The notes: generated by a model not told the origin, from the letters alone. DNA of 64,000 bases from Gambelia wislizenii (GCA_030847615.1 JAUMIR010000003.1:26286501-26350500), one strand, 5' to 3'. Shown: positions 11,254 through 22,787, counted from the stretch's first letter. A program made the numbers and translations.

Positions 11254-11389
11254 CTTAGATAAGCTGAATTCACTTAAATCTCATCTGCCCATTATAGAAC
11301 ATAAAATTATCAGCCCATTGATTAGAGAACTTATATTGCGGGAGGGGGAGCTGCTTTTTGTCCTCTCAGTTGGGGCAATATACAGTTTG

Positions 11390-11745
11390 AGAATGTGGAA
11401 GAGGGCCTGCTGAGGTACCCTGGTTGTTGAATGCCCTCTCCTTGGGGACCCAACTGGTGTTTATGCCAGCTTCATTTTGGTACTAATTTAAAATGTGGCT
11501 TTTAATTCAAGCCTTTGGGGGTCTAAAAATTGCCTGATTCTATACATGGTTTTAAATGTAATTTGTTTTAATTGTTAAAATTGTTTTGCCTGGTTTTGGA
11601 TAACTAAAGTGTTGCTATGGTTTTGTTTTTTTAAATCTAACTATTCCAAACCAAATGGTTTTAAATTGATTTTCTTTGTATGCTGCACTGAGATCTTCTG
11701 ATATATAATGGGGCATGCATATTTTAATAAAAAGATATATAATAT
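11390..11745 (+). mobile_element. L2-like LINE 3' end, degraded
   Basis: GAATGCCCTCTCCTTGGGGACC, followed by a T-rich region with TTTTAATTGTTAAAATTG and a tail motif near TGTATGCTGCACTGAGATC, resembles the 3' untranslated region of L2-type LINEs in squamates. It is non-coding and the boundaries are approximate. Confidence 0.5.
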
Positions 11746-11939
11746 TTATGTTATAGGGACAACAGAAGATAACACTAGATGTTGTGCAGTCTAACATTCT
11801 TCTCACTGTGACTAACTGTTTGCTTAAAGAAAGCCCACCAGCAGGGCATTAATACAACTGCACTCTCCATTTTACGTTCTCCAGGAACTAATATATAGAG
11901 GCATATTGTCTCTAATGCATAAGGTGATATATAGCTATC

Positions 11940-12115
11940 CTGACTAGTAGCAGTTGGTGGCTCTCACCTTCATGAAATTATCTATTACCCTTCTAAAGCT
12001 ATCCAATTTGGCCACCATAACTGCATCATGTGACTGTGTATTCCACAGTTTAAGTATGCATGGTGTGAAGAATTTCCTTTTGTAATCTTCCTCTAAGCTC
12101 CCACCATTTAGCTAA
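11940..12115 (-). mobile_element. CR1-like LINE fragment, degraded
   Basis: GCATCATGTGACTGTGTATTC, TTTAAGTATGCATGGTGTGAAG and TTTCCTTTTGTAATCTTCC follow the order of a CR1-type 3' coding region in reverse orientation. Non-coding. Confidence 0.5.
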
Positions 12116-12448
12116 TATAGTACACTTTAGTAATTGGGGAAAGGAACAAATAGCAAATTATTAGCATTTGTAACTAGTGATTTTCAATCAGAAGAGGAGT
12201 TGACATTGTTTCCATACTGGCTGTCTCAGTATGTTGCAAAGGCATCTGAAACCCAAGCAAAATTGGTGCAAAATCATTGGGTCCATACACTAATACCTAG
12301 TCCCAATCTTCCCCACTATGGTAAGATGTCTTGTATTTCTGTTTAATTACCATTATTTCTAATAAATCAGTGTACACAGACAGTTCTTTTGTTTGTGTGT
12401 GTGTGGTGCTGCACTTCCTTTGTTGTTGTTGTCAAGCATAAGAGGTCA
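12116..12448. other. Unique DNA, nothing recognised
   Basis: No repeat family or exon recognised. Confidence 0.4.
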
Positions 12449-12475
12449 CCGTGTGTGTGTGTGTGTGTGTGTGTT
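12449..12475. repeat. (GT)n microsatellite
   Basis: A GT run; a shorter imperfect GT tract lies just upstream at about 12390-12404. Confidence 0.95.
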
Positions 12476-12935
12476 GAAGAATGTCTAGCCTCTTTGTGTG
12501 CGAGGTAAATTTCCCACTATGATAAATAATGACAGCAGCTAAGACAAAACATTCACCAGGAAGTCTTAGCAATTTTATAGCACTCTGGAATGATGGGGAT
12601 TGTTTCTGTTATCAAAAACCTTCCATTGTAGGAGAGGAAATTAACTTCTTAATTAGATAAAGTCCAGTGGATGAGGTAGGTACAGAAGTGAGGAATAAAA
12701 ATCAAAGGTAGATGGTTCACATTTTAGGCTAATGATAGAGAAGAAATGGCAGAAGGGTCACTGACCTTATTAGACAAGGAGAATTGTAGTAGTTTTTCAA
12801 AAGCATTTACCTAGGGTATGTAAATTTGTGAAGGCCAATGTATGAAGTTCCCAAGTGGTTAGACATTTTTTTTAAAAAACCCTAAAATAAATAAATAAAT
12901 ACAAAAATAACATACAGAAACCCCTTAAAAACATT

Positions 12936-12938
<3 letters not shown>
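12476..12938. other. Unique DNA, nothing recognised
   Basis: No repeat family or exon recognised; a short (AAAT)n tract at about 12885-12902. Confidence 0.4.

Positions 12939-12987
<49 letters not shown>
12939..12987. repeat. (GA)n microsatellite
   Basis: A pure GA run of about 24 units, the longest dinucleotide array in the window. Confidence 0.95.
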
Positions 12988-12989
<2 letters not shown>

Positions 12990-13107
12990 ATTGTGGTGAA
13001 TTTTATAGCTGTCCCTATGGTAATTAATGAACATTTTTAAAAGATTTGTGAATAGAAACAGGAAGTCTGCAGTACATTTGCAGTTTACAATACATCTTCC
13101 TAGTTTT

Positions 13108-13262
13108 TTTAATTAATTTTAATTTTTTTAATAAATATTTTTATCCAGTTACATTTGTACAATATCACATTTCATTTTACACAAAAGTCTTTAACACATT
13201 TTTTATACTCTCTTTTCATGTCATTCATTTTTATATTGGTCTTTGTATTTGTATTTGTAGTA
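13108..13262 (-). mobile_element. L1 3' end, severely 5'-truncated
   Basis: It begins with a T-rich tract (poly-A on the minus strand), followed by TTTTAATAAATATTTTTATCCAG, similar to the L1 3' end at 19542. A 10-bp direct repeat, TCCTAGTTTT, flanks it (13098-13107 and 13263-13272). Truncation and target duplication show target-primed insertion. Only the 3' untranslated region is present. Confidence 0.8.
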
Positions 13263-13358
13263 TCCTAGTTTTAAATTGGAATAACTGACTGAGCACAAAG
13301 TGTTGTGAAGAGATTAAACTGAATGTCTATTTGGGAGCACAAATAACATGCATTCCAA

Positions 13359-13400
13359 TATCTATCTATCTATCTATCTATCTATCAATCTATCTATCAA
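13359..13400. repeat. (TATC)n microsatellite
   Basis: TATC repeats with a single CAATC-type interruption, at the edge of a LINE-like tail. Confidence 0.95.
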
Positions 13401-13404
13401 AATA

Positions 13405-13607
13405 CTTCCACCCTATATCATGGGATCTCAGGGCAGCCTACAAGTAAAAGGATAAAAATAGTTTAAAACAGTTCCAGGTTCAGAGCAAAAATAAGATAGG
13501 ATGAACAGGCTAAAAACATATTTTACAACTGAACACATTAAAACAGCTGTTAAAGTTAAAATGTTAAAGCCATGTACATTTAAAAAGTAAACAGGCCTCA
13601 AATGCTG
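13405..13607 (-). mobile_element. LINE 3'-region remnant, left part
   Basis: The tail-like block CACCCTATATCATGGGATCTC and GGGCAGCCTACAAG, followed by ATAAAA-rich sequence, resembles the 3' end of an L2/R4-like LINE in reverse orientation. It resumes at about 13901, beyond a MITE. The family assignment is uncertain. Confidence 0.45.
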
Positions 13608-13609
13608 TA

Positions 13610-13898
13610 TGGTCAGCCCTTCATATCCATGAATTCCATGTCCATGGATTCAACCATCCATGGCTTGAAAAATATTCCTCCTGACTCAATAAATAAATAA
13701 ATAAATAAATAAATAAAATAAAATAAAATAAAATAAAATAAAAAAAAATCCAAAAAGCAAACCTTATTTTTTTGCCATTTTATATAAGGGACACTGTTTT
13801 ACTATGCTTTTGTATATATTGGGACTTGAGCACCCACAGATTTTGGAATTGATGAGGTATCCTGGAACCAAACCCCAGCAGATACCAAGGGTCCATTG
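13610..13898 (-). mobile_element. pogo/Tigger-type MITE
   Basis: It is the reverse complement of the MITE at 22788: AAAATCCAAAAAGCAAACC, TTTGCCATTTTATATAAGGG and a GGAACCAAACCCCAGCAG block near the right end. TA dinucleotides flank it (13608-13609 and 13899-13900), as in Tc1/mariner-type insertions. An (AAAT)n/(AAAAT)n array has expanded inside. No transposase. Confidence 0.8.
13686..13745. repeat. (AAAT)n/(AAAAT)n microsatellite
   Basis: A tetranucleotide run that changes to pentanucleotide units toward its right end, within the MITE. Confidence 0.9.
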
Positions 13899-13900
13899 TA

Positions 13901-14110
13901 ATAGAAAGGCATATTCAGACTTGGAACTATAAAGAAACAGTGTTAGCACCAACTGGACCCCTAAGAGAATGTAATTCAACAAATGGGATTCCGTGGCAGA
14001 GAAGGCCCTCTCTTGTGTCCTCCTGCAAAGTATTTCTCCTGTTGGTGGAAAACCAACAAAGATCCCTTGGGCAGATCTCAGTCAGGCATATCTAGGGATA
14101 GGTACTCTTT
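13901..14110 (-). mobile_element. LINE 3'-region remnant, right part
   Basis: A CACCAACTGGACCCCTAAGA block and GGCAGAGAAGGCCCTCTC resemble the LINE region that also lies right of the MITE at 43723-44060. Non-coding. Confidence 0.45.
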
Positions 14111-14185
14111 TAAATGTCGATAATTAGTTAATTATTTAAGCCTCTTCAGTCTGCAAGGGTTTAGGAGTAGTTTGTAATCTAAATG

Positions 14186-14186
<1 letters not shown>

Positions 14187-14216
<30 letters not shown>
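14187..14216. repeat. (CA)n microsatellite
   Basis: A pure CA run. Confidence 0.95.
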
Positions 14217-14218
<2 letters not shown>

Positions 14219-14693
14219 TCCAAAGAAAATTCAAAAAGAGTAAAACACAATTGCCAAAATCCTATATCACATTTTACTTAATGTTGCGTTACATATACTT
14301 AGCTAAGTAGCAGAGGTGCTAAGAAACCATGTTAGTGAATTATGAAAATGCATGCAGGGATTCTGGTGAAAATGTCCAATGTTCATTGGTCCCATTGTGC
14401 AATGATCACTTTGCTGGCTGTGCTACATAGTAACATGACAACAGCCCTCTACTGGATACAGATGTGAAACTGCCCAGTTCTAATTCCCATGTACTTAAAT
14501 TCACTTACGGTCATGTACTGGCTTCTTCAGACTCAGTAACCAGCAGTTTCAGAGAAAAGCAGTAAACTCTATTGGTACAGTAATCTAAAGAGCTATCCCT
14601 ACAATTTTAGAATAAAACTATATGAGATTTTTTTCAAGATGCAATATTTTATTTGCAATAAGCTATTTTATTTGCAACGGCAAATAAAATAGC

Positions 14694-15481
14694 CAAAATC
14701 TATAAAAATTAAAATAGTAAGTGTTGGAAATGTTTAAAGAAGACAGCCTCACAATTCCATATGTGGTGGTCTTGCAAAAAAAGCTACATAATATTGGAAT
14801 AAAATACACAAAACAATTTTGAAGATATTAAAATGCCAGATGTGGGGGGGAACCTAAAATGTACTTATTAACTATGGTTGAGGAAGAACTGGGGGTGGGG
14901 GACGATGGTAAAATGATGTTCTACATGACCACTGTTGCTAGAATAACATATGCAAAAAGATGGAAGGAGTTAAAATACCAGAGGTGACAGACAGGGTTTT
15001 AATAATGAATGAATATTTAGAAGTAGACAGACCTCACTTGCTTAAATAGGAACATATCTATAGAAAAATAAAAGGAGGATTGGAAAGAGTTAATAGAATA
15101 TTTAAAAGGTGCTTGGGGAGAGCTAGTAACTTCCAGAGTGGAGAACTAAAGATTTAAAATAGGTAATATGTAGAGCTGTAAAGTAGGGGATGAATGGATG
15201 ACTAATGGCAAACGATTGATACAATAGGAATATGTTCGCAGAGCAAAAAAGAATAAAGGGGGATGGAATGAAATAGGTCAGCCAATAGGATAACCAATAT
15301 CAGATAGAGATAGGAAGTCATTTTAGTATGTTTGTGTAGTTATAGAGGTATTAAGTTGTATGTTTTTTGTAAGGTGTGTGATTGATTTATGTTTGATATA
15401 TTTGCACTTCTGTTTATGATGTTATTTACAATTATTTGTTTATTCTATGATAACTTATTAATAAAATATATTTTTAAAAAA
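14694..15481 (+). mobile_element. L1 LINE 3' half, 5'-truncated
   Basis: Early in the element, broken frames give a CWKC-like motif and a VVWSC-like motif, the C-terminal cysteine region of L1 ORF2. The rest matches the shape of an L1 3' end: an ORF2 tail with stops, an untranslated region ending AATAAAATATATTT, then A6. The left boundary is approximate, just after the small hairpin at 14662-14693. I could not define target duplications. Confidence 0.7.
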
Positions 15482-16434
15482 GTATTTACAATCTACAAAA
15501 TCTGGTGGGCTATACAGTCATTGGCTATCCATCATCCCCACTCCTCATTCCCACTGAGAGTGGGCTCATCCCCTCTTTCCCATGGCAAAGGCCAGGTGCA
15601 AACGTTGATCAAACAGTTACAGACATAAAATATCTCATCCATTTTTCCAGTTAGACTACAGGCTCATTGGCAAGTACAAAGGAATGCAAACACAGTCAGC
15701 CACAAAGTGATAGAACAGAACTGAAGTTAGCAGGAGAGGGTTGCATCCAGGACCCTTTTGAAGATTCTGGCCATGTTTGGTAACTCTCATACCTGGAGAG
15801 ACTGTGGCCAGTCCTAAAATTGGGGTGATATGGGTAATCTGAAGTACATCTCAAATAGAAACAATGTAACTGTCAAACTCATTGTCAAATAAGGTGATCA
15901 GTACACAACAACTTTTAAAAATGGATTCAGTTGTGGTCATATTGTTAAAACATCCATCTTTTTATTGAAGGTGTCTATGAAGTTTCGACTGTTAGCATGT
16001 CTTTGCCAAGGATTTAATATGATCAGGAGCTAGGCACTCGATGATATTAGAGATTGGTGTGGGTTAGCCAAATTAATGAACAAGCACGACTTGTCTATTT
16101 TAGAATGATTCAGCAAGTATGGTTTCCCCCTTCAGACTGGAGGGCTGGTTTAGAACTCCATATGATTTCAAGACAGAGACTAATTTAGGGTTCACATTCA
16201 AGATCAATTGCTACAGATTAATTATTCTTTAATTGCTTTGTCACACTTGCAATTAGAGTGATTAAAGAGTGGCAAAAGGGTAGGTTTATCCATCCTTTAA
16301 AGACATCATTATCACTAAGGGAGGGACCTGGATTTATACTAAACACTGTGAGTATAGCACTGTTTGCTGTTCTGGTTTAATCGATGCACAGTGTACTGCT
16401 GTGTTCTTGTGCATGGAAAGACATGATTCTCAAC
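15482..16434. other. Unique DNA, nothing recognised
   Basis: No repeat family or exon recognised. Confidence 0.4.
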
Positions 16435-16439
16435 CCCTG

Positions 16440-17217
16440 GAAATTCTAAAAAAAAAAATCAGACATGGGAAAAATCATGGGATTACAATGTCAGGGTAGT
16501 GTGAATGGGCCCTGCTATCACATGATGTTGTCATCTTCACATTCTAATCCATGCTACAACCATGAAAAAGGCATTATTTGCAACTGATGGGACAAGCCAT
16601 CAATAGATCATTAATAGTGCTTTTTTGTAGTATTGACTGCATGCAGGACCAGTTTAAGGAATTTTGGGGTCCCCTGCAATACTTTATTTTGGGGGGCCCG
16701 TATGTTTATCTCAGGTTGATGTAACCTAACTCAACCTAAGCTATTCACAGTACAGGATATTCAGATTATTACTAATAAAGTTTTTGCAGGAGGAGGGTTA
16801 CAACGGGGCCCCCACAATGTTGGGCCCCTCCGCAGATGCTGACACCACTGGTGCCTTAAACTGGCCCTGACTGCATGTGAAACCACATCCCATTGTAATT
16901 GTGAGATTACTGTTTGAATGGGTGGTCCTTTCAATGCTTGTGTGTTCATTTACTTTGTTAATCATGGTGTTTTTGGAGTTTTAAGTGAGCTTGCGTCTTC
17001 TCCTAAGAACTGCTGAAATCTTGCCCATGCGAAACCAGAGAAGTAAACTCCCATTCTTAAAGTGCTTAAAGTGCTAGTGGTCATTGTGAGATAATTCTGT
17101 GGCGTTTCTTTCATGTGATTACAGCTATGTGCAATAATAAGCATTACAATGCCACAATGTTCCTCCCATCTTCATTTGCGGAATTACAGTGTTTTTAGAC
17201 ACTAGTCTGATAATGTC
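16440..17217. mobile_element. Foldback-family element split by a hAT MITE
   Basis: The right end, GTCTGATAATGTC (17205-17217), is the family end. The left end appears as GA...ATCAGACATGG, with an A run expanded inside the terminus. A perfect 5-bp repeat, CCCTG, flanks it (16435-16439 and 17218-17222). The interior has ACTGATGGGACAAGCCATCA, matching the central palindrome of 37020-37540. A complete hAT MITE sits at 16644-16869. The left terminus is the weakest part of the call. Confidence 0.65.
16644..16869. mobile_element. hAT MITE with perfect 8-bp target duplication
   Basis: The left end is CAGGACCAGTTTAAGG; the right end, reverse complemented, is CAGGGCCAGTTTAAGG, a hAT-type terminus. ACTGCATG is repeated perfectly at both sides (16636-16643 and 16870-16877), the 8-bp duplication typical of hAT transposases. 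It is 226 bp long, has no coding capacity and must have been mobilised in trans. GGGGCCC-rich blocks lie near both ends. Confidence 0.92.
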
Positions 17218-17222
17218 CCCTG

Positions 17223-18296
17223 TCTCCAAAATAATGAGAAGAAGTGGAAGAAGTTAAGAACAACAGAGTGTGATTATACTCTCCAGCAAACTTCTATCTG
17301 GATAATTTTTAATTTGTTCAGATTGAATAGGAAGAACAGAGGACAACCTATTGTTCAGAACTAAATATTCCTAAAGCTAAAAACTCATATGCCTCAAGCC
17401 ATAGGAGGGCTCCGCAGAAAGACATTTAACTGTACTAAAATTCCCAGAGAAATAGACAGGCTGCCACTGGTGATTAGATGTGGCTTGTAATAGTATCGTC
17501 CTGTTTTCACTCACTAAGGTAGGCCATTTCAACTAGGCTAACAAGGCATAGGGTAATGAGAAACATGCCAAGTAGAGAGAGTGTGAGTGAGAGAGGAGCC
17601 TAACCTATGCACAGGAAACAAATGTGATCAATTACCCCAAGTGTGGAGCTCACAGATACCTTATCTTCAGGCTCCTTTAAATAAGAACTTGATTGTTACC
17701 AAATGCATCTCAGAAGCTGGGGGAGGATAGACAGGAGGAAAGGCTACATTACTGGTTGTAGAGAAAAGATGAAGTTACATTCAGAAAACTGTTGTTCTAT
17801 TTAGGCTTCAAACACATAAAAGGATTCATGGAGGTGGTTAGAAAGCAGTCATGGCATTAACTTCAAAATAAGTGCAAGCCCCTATTAACATTATGCTTCT
17901 CTAAGCATTTTTATAAGAACAGTCATTGCATGCATTGGGAGGATGAGCCATAGGTGAGTCTGTTGGTGAGACGACAAAGGACAGGACAAGGATTAAACGG
18001 TGCTTGTTTTTAGAGGTGAATACAGTTTGTTATGGTCTTAGGGCTTCTGCATTAGCCCCTTAAAATGAACAAGTTCTACACAATCCCACATTGGTAGGCT
18101 TGTGAATCTCCCATTCATTTCATCAAGACTTGTACAGGAAGCATTTCTGGTGGATTTCATCATTTTAAAAGAGGAGGGTTTTAAAACCTTATTTCTTATT
18201 ATCAAAATTACCCAGCCTCATATGGGTTGAAATAGCCCTGATAAATGAGTGCCTTCAAGGAAAGTTATGTATGCAAATGATCAGATGACCCAGTTT
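17223..18296. other. Unique DNA, nothing recognised
   Basis: No repeat family or exon recognised. Confidence 0.45.
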
Positions 18297-19541
18297 ATAG
18301 AATCATAGAGTTGGAAGAGACCTCAAGGGCCATCCAGTCCAACCCCCTACCATGCAAGAATACACAATCAAAGCATACCCAACAGATGGCCATCCAGCCT
18401 CTGTTTAAACACCTCCAAAGAAGGAGATGCTACCACACTACAAGGCAGTGTATTCCACTTCCGAAAAGCTCTTACTGTCAGGAAGTTCTTCCTAATGTTT
18501 AGGTGGAATCACTTTTCCTGTAGTTTGAACCCGTTGCTCTGTGTCCTAGTCTCTGGAGCAGCAGAAAACAAGCTTCCTCCATCCTCAGTATGACATCCCT
18601 TCAAATATTTAAATATGGCTATCATGTCACTTTTTAACCTTCTCTTCTCCAGACTAAACATACCCAGCTCCCTAAGCCACTCCTCATAGGGCATGGCTTC
18701 CAGACCTCACATCATCCTGGTCGCCCTCCTCTGGACACGTTCCAGCTTCTCAATATCCTTCCTGAATTGTGGTGCTCAGAACTGGACACAGTATTCCAGG
18801 TGAGGTGTGACCAAAGCAGAACAGAGTGGCACTGTTACTTCCCTTGATCTAGACACTATAGTCCTATTGATGCAGCCTAGAAAAGTATTGGCTTTTTTAA
18901 CTGCTGCATCACATTGCTGACTCATGTTCAGCTTGTGGGCCACTAAGACTCTGAGGTCCCTTTCTCATGTACTGCTATCAAGCCAGGTGTCACCCATCCT
19001 ATATCTGTGCATTTTATTTTTACTGCCCAAGTGTAGTATCCAACATTTATCCCTATTGAAATTCATTTTGTTAGTTTTGGCCCAGCTTTCTAATCTATTA
19101 AGGTCATTTTGGATTCTGATGCTGTCCTCTGGGGTATTAGCTACCCCTCCTAATCTGGTATCATCTGCAAACTTGATAAGCACACCATCTGTTCCCTCAT
19201 CCAAGACATTAATAAAGATGTTGAATAGCACTGGGCCTAGGACAGAACCCTGTAGCACCCCATTGGTCACTTTTCTCCAGGATGAAGAGGATCCATTGGT
19301 GACTACCCTTGAGGTTTGGTCAGTCAACCAATTACAATCCACCTAACAGTTGCATTGTCTGGCCCACAGGTTACTAACTTTTTTGCAAGAATATCATGGG
19401 GATTTTGTCAAAAGCCTTACTGAAATCAAGATAAACTACATCCACAGCATTCCGTTCATCTATCAAGTTTGTAACTCTGTCAAAAAAGGAGATAAGATTA
19501 GTCTGGCATGACTTGTTTTTGAGAAATCCATGTTGACTTTT

Positions 19542-19851
19542 TTTTCCAATATATTTTTATTAATATATCATTCCAAACCGTTTCACACCAAAATCATATA
19601 AACATCCCATTGGACAAAACTATAAATAACATACAATTAACTTATAATACAAATAAAAACATGCATCCTTAAATTAACAAATAACATAAAATATACTTAT
19701 AACTAAACAAAATTCTCTCTCATCCCTCTCTCATCCCTTTCATATCTCCACACATCAACTTCCTACCTTTCATACTCTCCAAATACTATTTTCTTCATGT
19801 CCATCGGCCCTCACTCTGATTATTACTTGCTCTGATTAACCTATATTTATT

Positions 19852-19888
<37 letters not shown>

Positions 19889-20438
19889 ACCTATATTTTC
19901 TTTATTTAGGTTTATCCATCATAAATTAATCTCACTATTATTATTTATCTACAAATCCTCTTGACTTTCTTTCAAATTAATTATATCTGTCCAACCTTCT
20001 AGGTCTTTCCAAGTCCTCTTATCATCTAATATTATAGATAATTTTTCCATTTCATAAAAGTCTTTCATTTTCCTTATCCAATCGTTTAGTGATTGAACAC
20101 CTTTTTCTTTCCAATTTTGAGCAAAAATTAACCTGGCCGCTGTTACTGCATATAACAAAATTCTCCCATATTTTTTTTTATTGATATATGCACCAAATGT
20201 AGCATATTTAATAAATATAGTTCCAGTCTTAATAAAATATCAATTTTTAATGTTTTATTCAAGAGGTTGTGTATTTTCTCCAAAACTTTGCGGTTTCCCT
20301 ACAATTCCACCATACGTGTATGAAGGTACCCTTAGCTTCTCCACATTTCCAACATTTATTTGACACATTCTTATATATCTTTGCTAACCTTTTGGGAGTG
20401 AGGTACCATATATTTATCATTTTATAAGATGATAAATA
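19542..20438 (-). mobile_element. L1 LINE 3' half inserted in CR1
   Basis: A 13-bp direct repeat, CATGTTGACTTTT, flanks it (19529-19541 and 20439-20451) and matches the uninterrupted CR1 at 32234. Poly-T at the left is the poly-A tail on the minus strand. Minus-strand frames read MLYAVTAARLIFAQNWKEKG (19949-20158) and IWYLTPKRLAKIY with NVSNKCWKCGE (20259-20465), both typical of the C-terminal part of L1 ORF2. The (CA)n and (TA)n run at 19853-19887 lies inside. It is 5'-truncated, younger than the CR1, and dead. Confidence 0.92.
19853..19887. repeat. (CA)n(TA)n microsatellite
   Basis: A CA run passing into a TA run, within the L1 3' region. Confidence 0.9.
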
Positions 20439-21424
20439 CATGTTGACTTTTAATGGCCATGACATTCCTTTCTAAGTGCTTACAGACTGTCTATTTAATG
20501 ATCCGCTCTAGAATCTTTCCTAGTATTGATGTCAGGCTGCCTGGGCAGTAATTATTTAGGTCATCTTATTTCACCTTTTAAAAGATGGGGACAACATTTG
20601 CCCTCTTCCAGTCTGCTGGGACCACTCCTGTTCTCCAGGAGTTCTCAAAGGTTATTGACAGTGGTTCTGAGATTACTTCTGCCAGTTCTTTTAATAGCCT
20701 TGGATGAAGTTCATGTGGCCCTGGAGACTTGAACTCATTTATACTGGCCAGGTATTCTTGAACTACCTCTTTACCAGTTATGTGCTATATTTACCCTGTT
20801 GCAGCATCTGCTCCATTTTCCCCAGGTTGAGCACTGTTCCCCCTTTGGGAGAAGACTGAAGCAAAGAGGATGTTAAGTAGTTCCGCCTTTTCTTTGTCCC
20901 CTGTTAACTTTTTGCCATCTTCTTCACACAGTGGCCCTACCATTTCCTTGTTCTTCCTTTTGCTACGGACGTAACCAAAAATGCCCCTTTTACTGTTTTT
21001 ATCCTCTCTAGCAAGCCTGAGCTCCATCTGTGCTTTAGCTTTTCTGACTTTCCCCCTGCATGAGCTGGCTATTTGTTTGAATTCTTCTTTCATAATTTCC
21101 AACTTTTTCCATTTCTTGTACATGTCCTTTTTAAGTTTTAGCTCAATTGAGAGTTCTTTTGACGTCCACCCTGGTTTCTTTATACCCCCCCCTTTCCTCT
21201 TCATTGGAACTGTTTGAAGTTGTGCCTTCAATATCTCACTTTTAAGAAACTTCCATCCTTCATGAACTCCTTTATCTTTTAGTATTCCTGACCATGGATC
21301 ACCCTCAGTAATTCCCTAAATTTTCTGAAATCAGCTTTCTTAAAGTCGAGAATGCATGTCTGATTATGCTTGGCTTCCCCTTTCTTCTGTATAACAAACT
21401 CCAGGAGAACATGGTCACTCCCCC

Positions 21425-21905
21425 TAAGGATCTACGCCTCTTCCACACCAGTGTAAAAATTTTTGCCAGCATAAAAAAAAACCTATGCGGCAAAAGAACG
21501 CACATACCTTCCTATCCCAGCAAAGACTCAATAAAGAGGAAGTGAACGGAGCCCAGTTCATTTTCTCTCTCGAAATCCCGCGAGACTTTGTCACTTGGGA
21601 AATTTAAAATAAAAACAAAATAAACACATTTAAAGCTGCACAGAGCTTTAAAGGTCCCAAGTAACTTGGGGGGGGGGTAATAAAAAGAGTGAAACTTACC
21701 TGGATGTTCCAATCTGACCTGGATGTGTTCACCCCAGATCGGCCATTCTCTCTGCAATTATGAGATTTAAATGGCCCAAGGTTTTGAACACCATCAATGC
21801 TGGCACAAAAGCAGCATGGGGGATCTATGGATGGTTTCAGCCATCAATAAAAAGGTATGTTAGCATAACGCCAGCAGAACGTGAAAGGATGTCATAGTCT
21901 GATAT
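21425..21905 (-). mobile_element. Foldback-family element (long type), eroded ends
   Basis: The interior is the reverse complement of 10243-10689: GAAACTTACCTGGATGTTCC, CCCAAGTAACTTGGG, the block near AGGAAGTGAACGGAGCCC, and a TTTTTGCCAGCATAAAA motif near the left end. The right end, GTCTGATATTGGAATCC, is a decayed family terminus. The left boundary follows CTAAG at the CR1 junction, which fits the family's target pattern, but no matching right-hand repeat remains. Confidence 0.65.
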
Positions 21906-22750
21906 TGGAATCCTTTTGGGTTCCGCTGGTGTCGTGATCACGCCACATTTGATGCATCTGATAAGCTCCTATGTTATGATTTGTACACATTGTGTTCACC
22001 CCTATCTGAGTAGAGGCCACTGTTGGGACCACTAGGCATGATAACTGCCTACGTTTACCGCTGTAGGTCCTCAGTGGAGGTTCATGCACATTATATGATG
22101 AGCTATGGCTCTGACAGACAGACAGACAATCAGTTAGAATCTTGTATGGCAAAGCATAGCATGGTAGTTTCATATACATTGCAATGGCAAAGCATAGCAC
22201 GGTAGTTTCACATACATTGCATGTGGAATTATGCTACAGCTGTTCAATGTCCCCAGACTTACTATTGATCCACTGCAGCCCTTCTAAGGCCATTCCATGG
22301 CTGATGGAGAGTGGGGAGGGGGAAATCAGAGAAGCACCTGGCTATGTCTGCGTAGCCAAATGCAAAATGATTACATCATCAGCTGAGGTCTGCAGGGGTC
22401 CTCCAGATGTCTCAGTGGACATAGCCAGATGTTTCTCTGTTCCTCCGTCCTGCTGTCCACCAGCCACAGAATGCCAATGCTGCAGAATGATCTGCCATAG
22501 CACAAATGTAAGTTCAGGGGAAGGCCGTTGGTCATTGCAGAGGAAGGATACCAATTTATTCAGTAACCAAAAAAGACACATCTGCATATGCCACTATGCC
22601 AGCTATCAGCTGTTACTTTTATAGAAAAGGAGGAAAACATTAAGAAAGTGCAAACTGACACAAATTAAGCAAGCATTTTAACCCCTTTCAACAGGAGAAT
22701 GAGAGATATTTAAATTACTACGAGTTGGAGGTGTTTATCTTTGGCTGGAC
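21906..22750. other. Unique DNA with a short tandem duplication
   Basis: Apart from the 38-bp duplication at 22146-22221 I recognise nothing. Overlapping open frames on both strands (up to 146 codons at 22184-22624) show no domain. Confidence 0.45.
22146..22221. repeat. 38-bp tandem duplication
   Basis: Two adjacent 38-bp units (22146-22183, 22184-22221) begin ATGGCAAAGCATAGCA and end ATACATTGCA. They differ at only two positions, so the duplication is recent. Confidence 0.92.
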
Positions 22751-22787
22751 TGTCCTCTTAAAATTTATGTGTTTATGCAATATAATA

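Larger units (their letters stand above)
18297..21424 (-). mobile_element. CR1 LINE, long copy split by L1
   Basis: The 3' end is at the left: AGAATCATAGAGTTGGAAGA is the CR1 tail in reverse. Minus-strand fragments in order are: a linker before the reverse transcriptase (20791-21231); reverse transcriptase with VLQGSVLGP and the catalytic FADD box (18965-19342, residues 58-61); and the C-terminal region with MPYEEWLRELGMFSLEK (18509-18694). Stops and frameshifts break the frame. An L1 interrupts it at 19542-20438. The copy reaches about 21424, where a foldback-family element abuts it; the endonuclease part is missing or unrecognisable. Dead element. Confidence 0.88.

Noticed and set aside
22184..22624. 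146-codon plus-strand frame overlapping an 81-codon minus-strand frame
   Set aside because: No recognisable motif in either; part of the plus frame is the 38-bp duplication.
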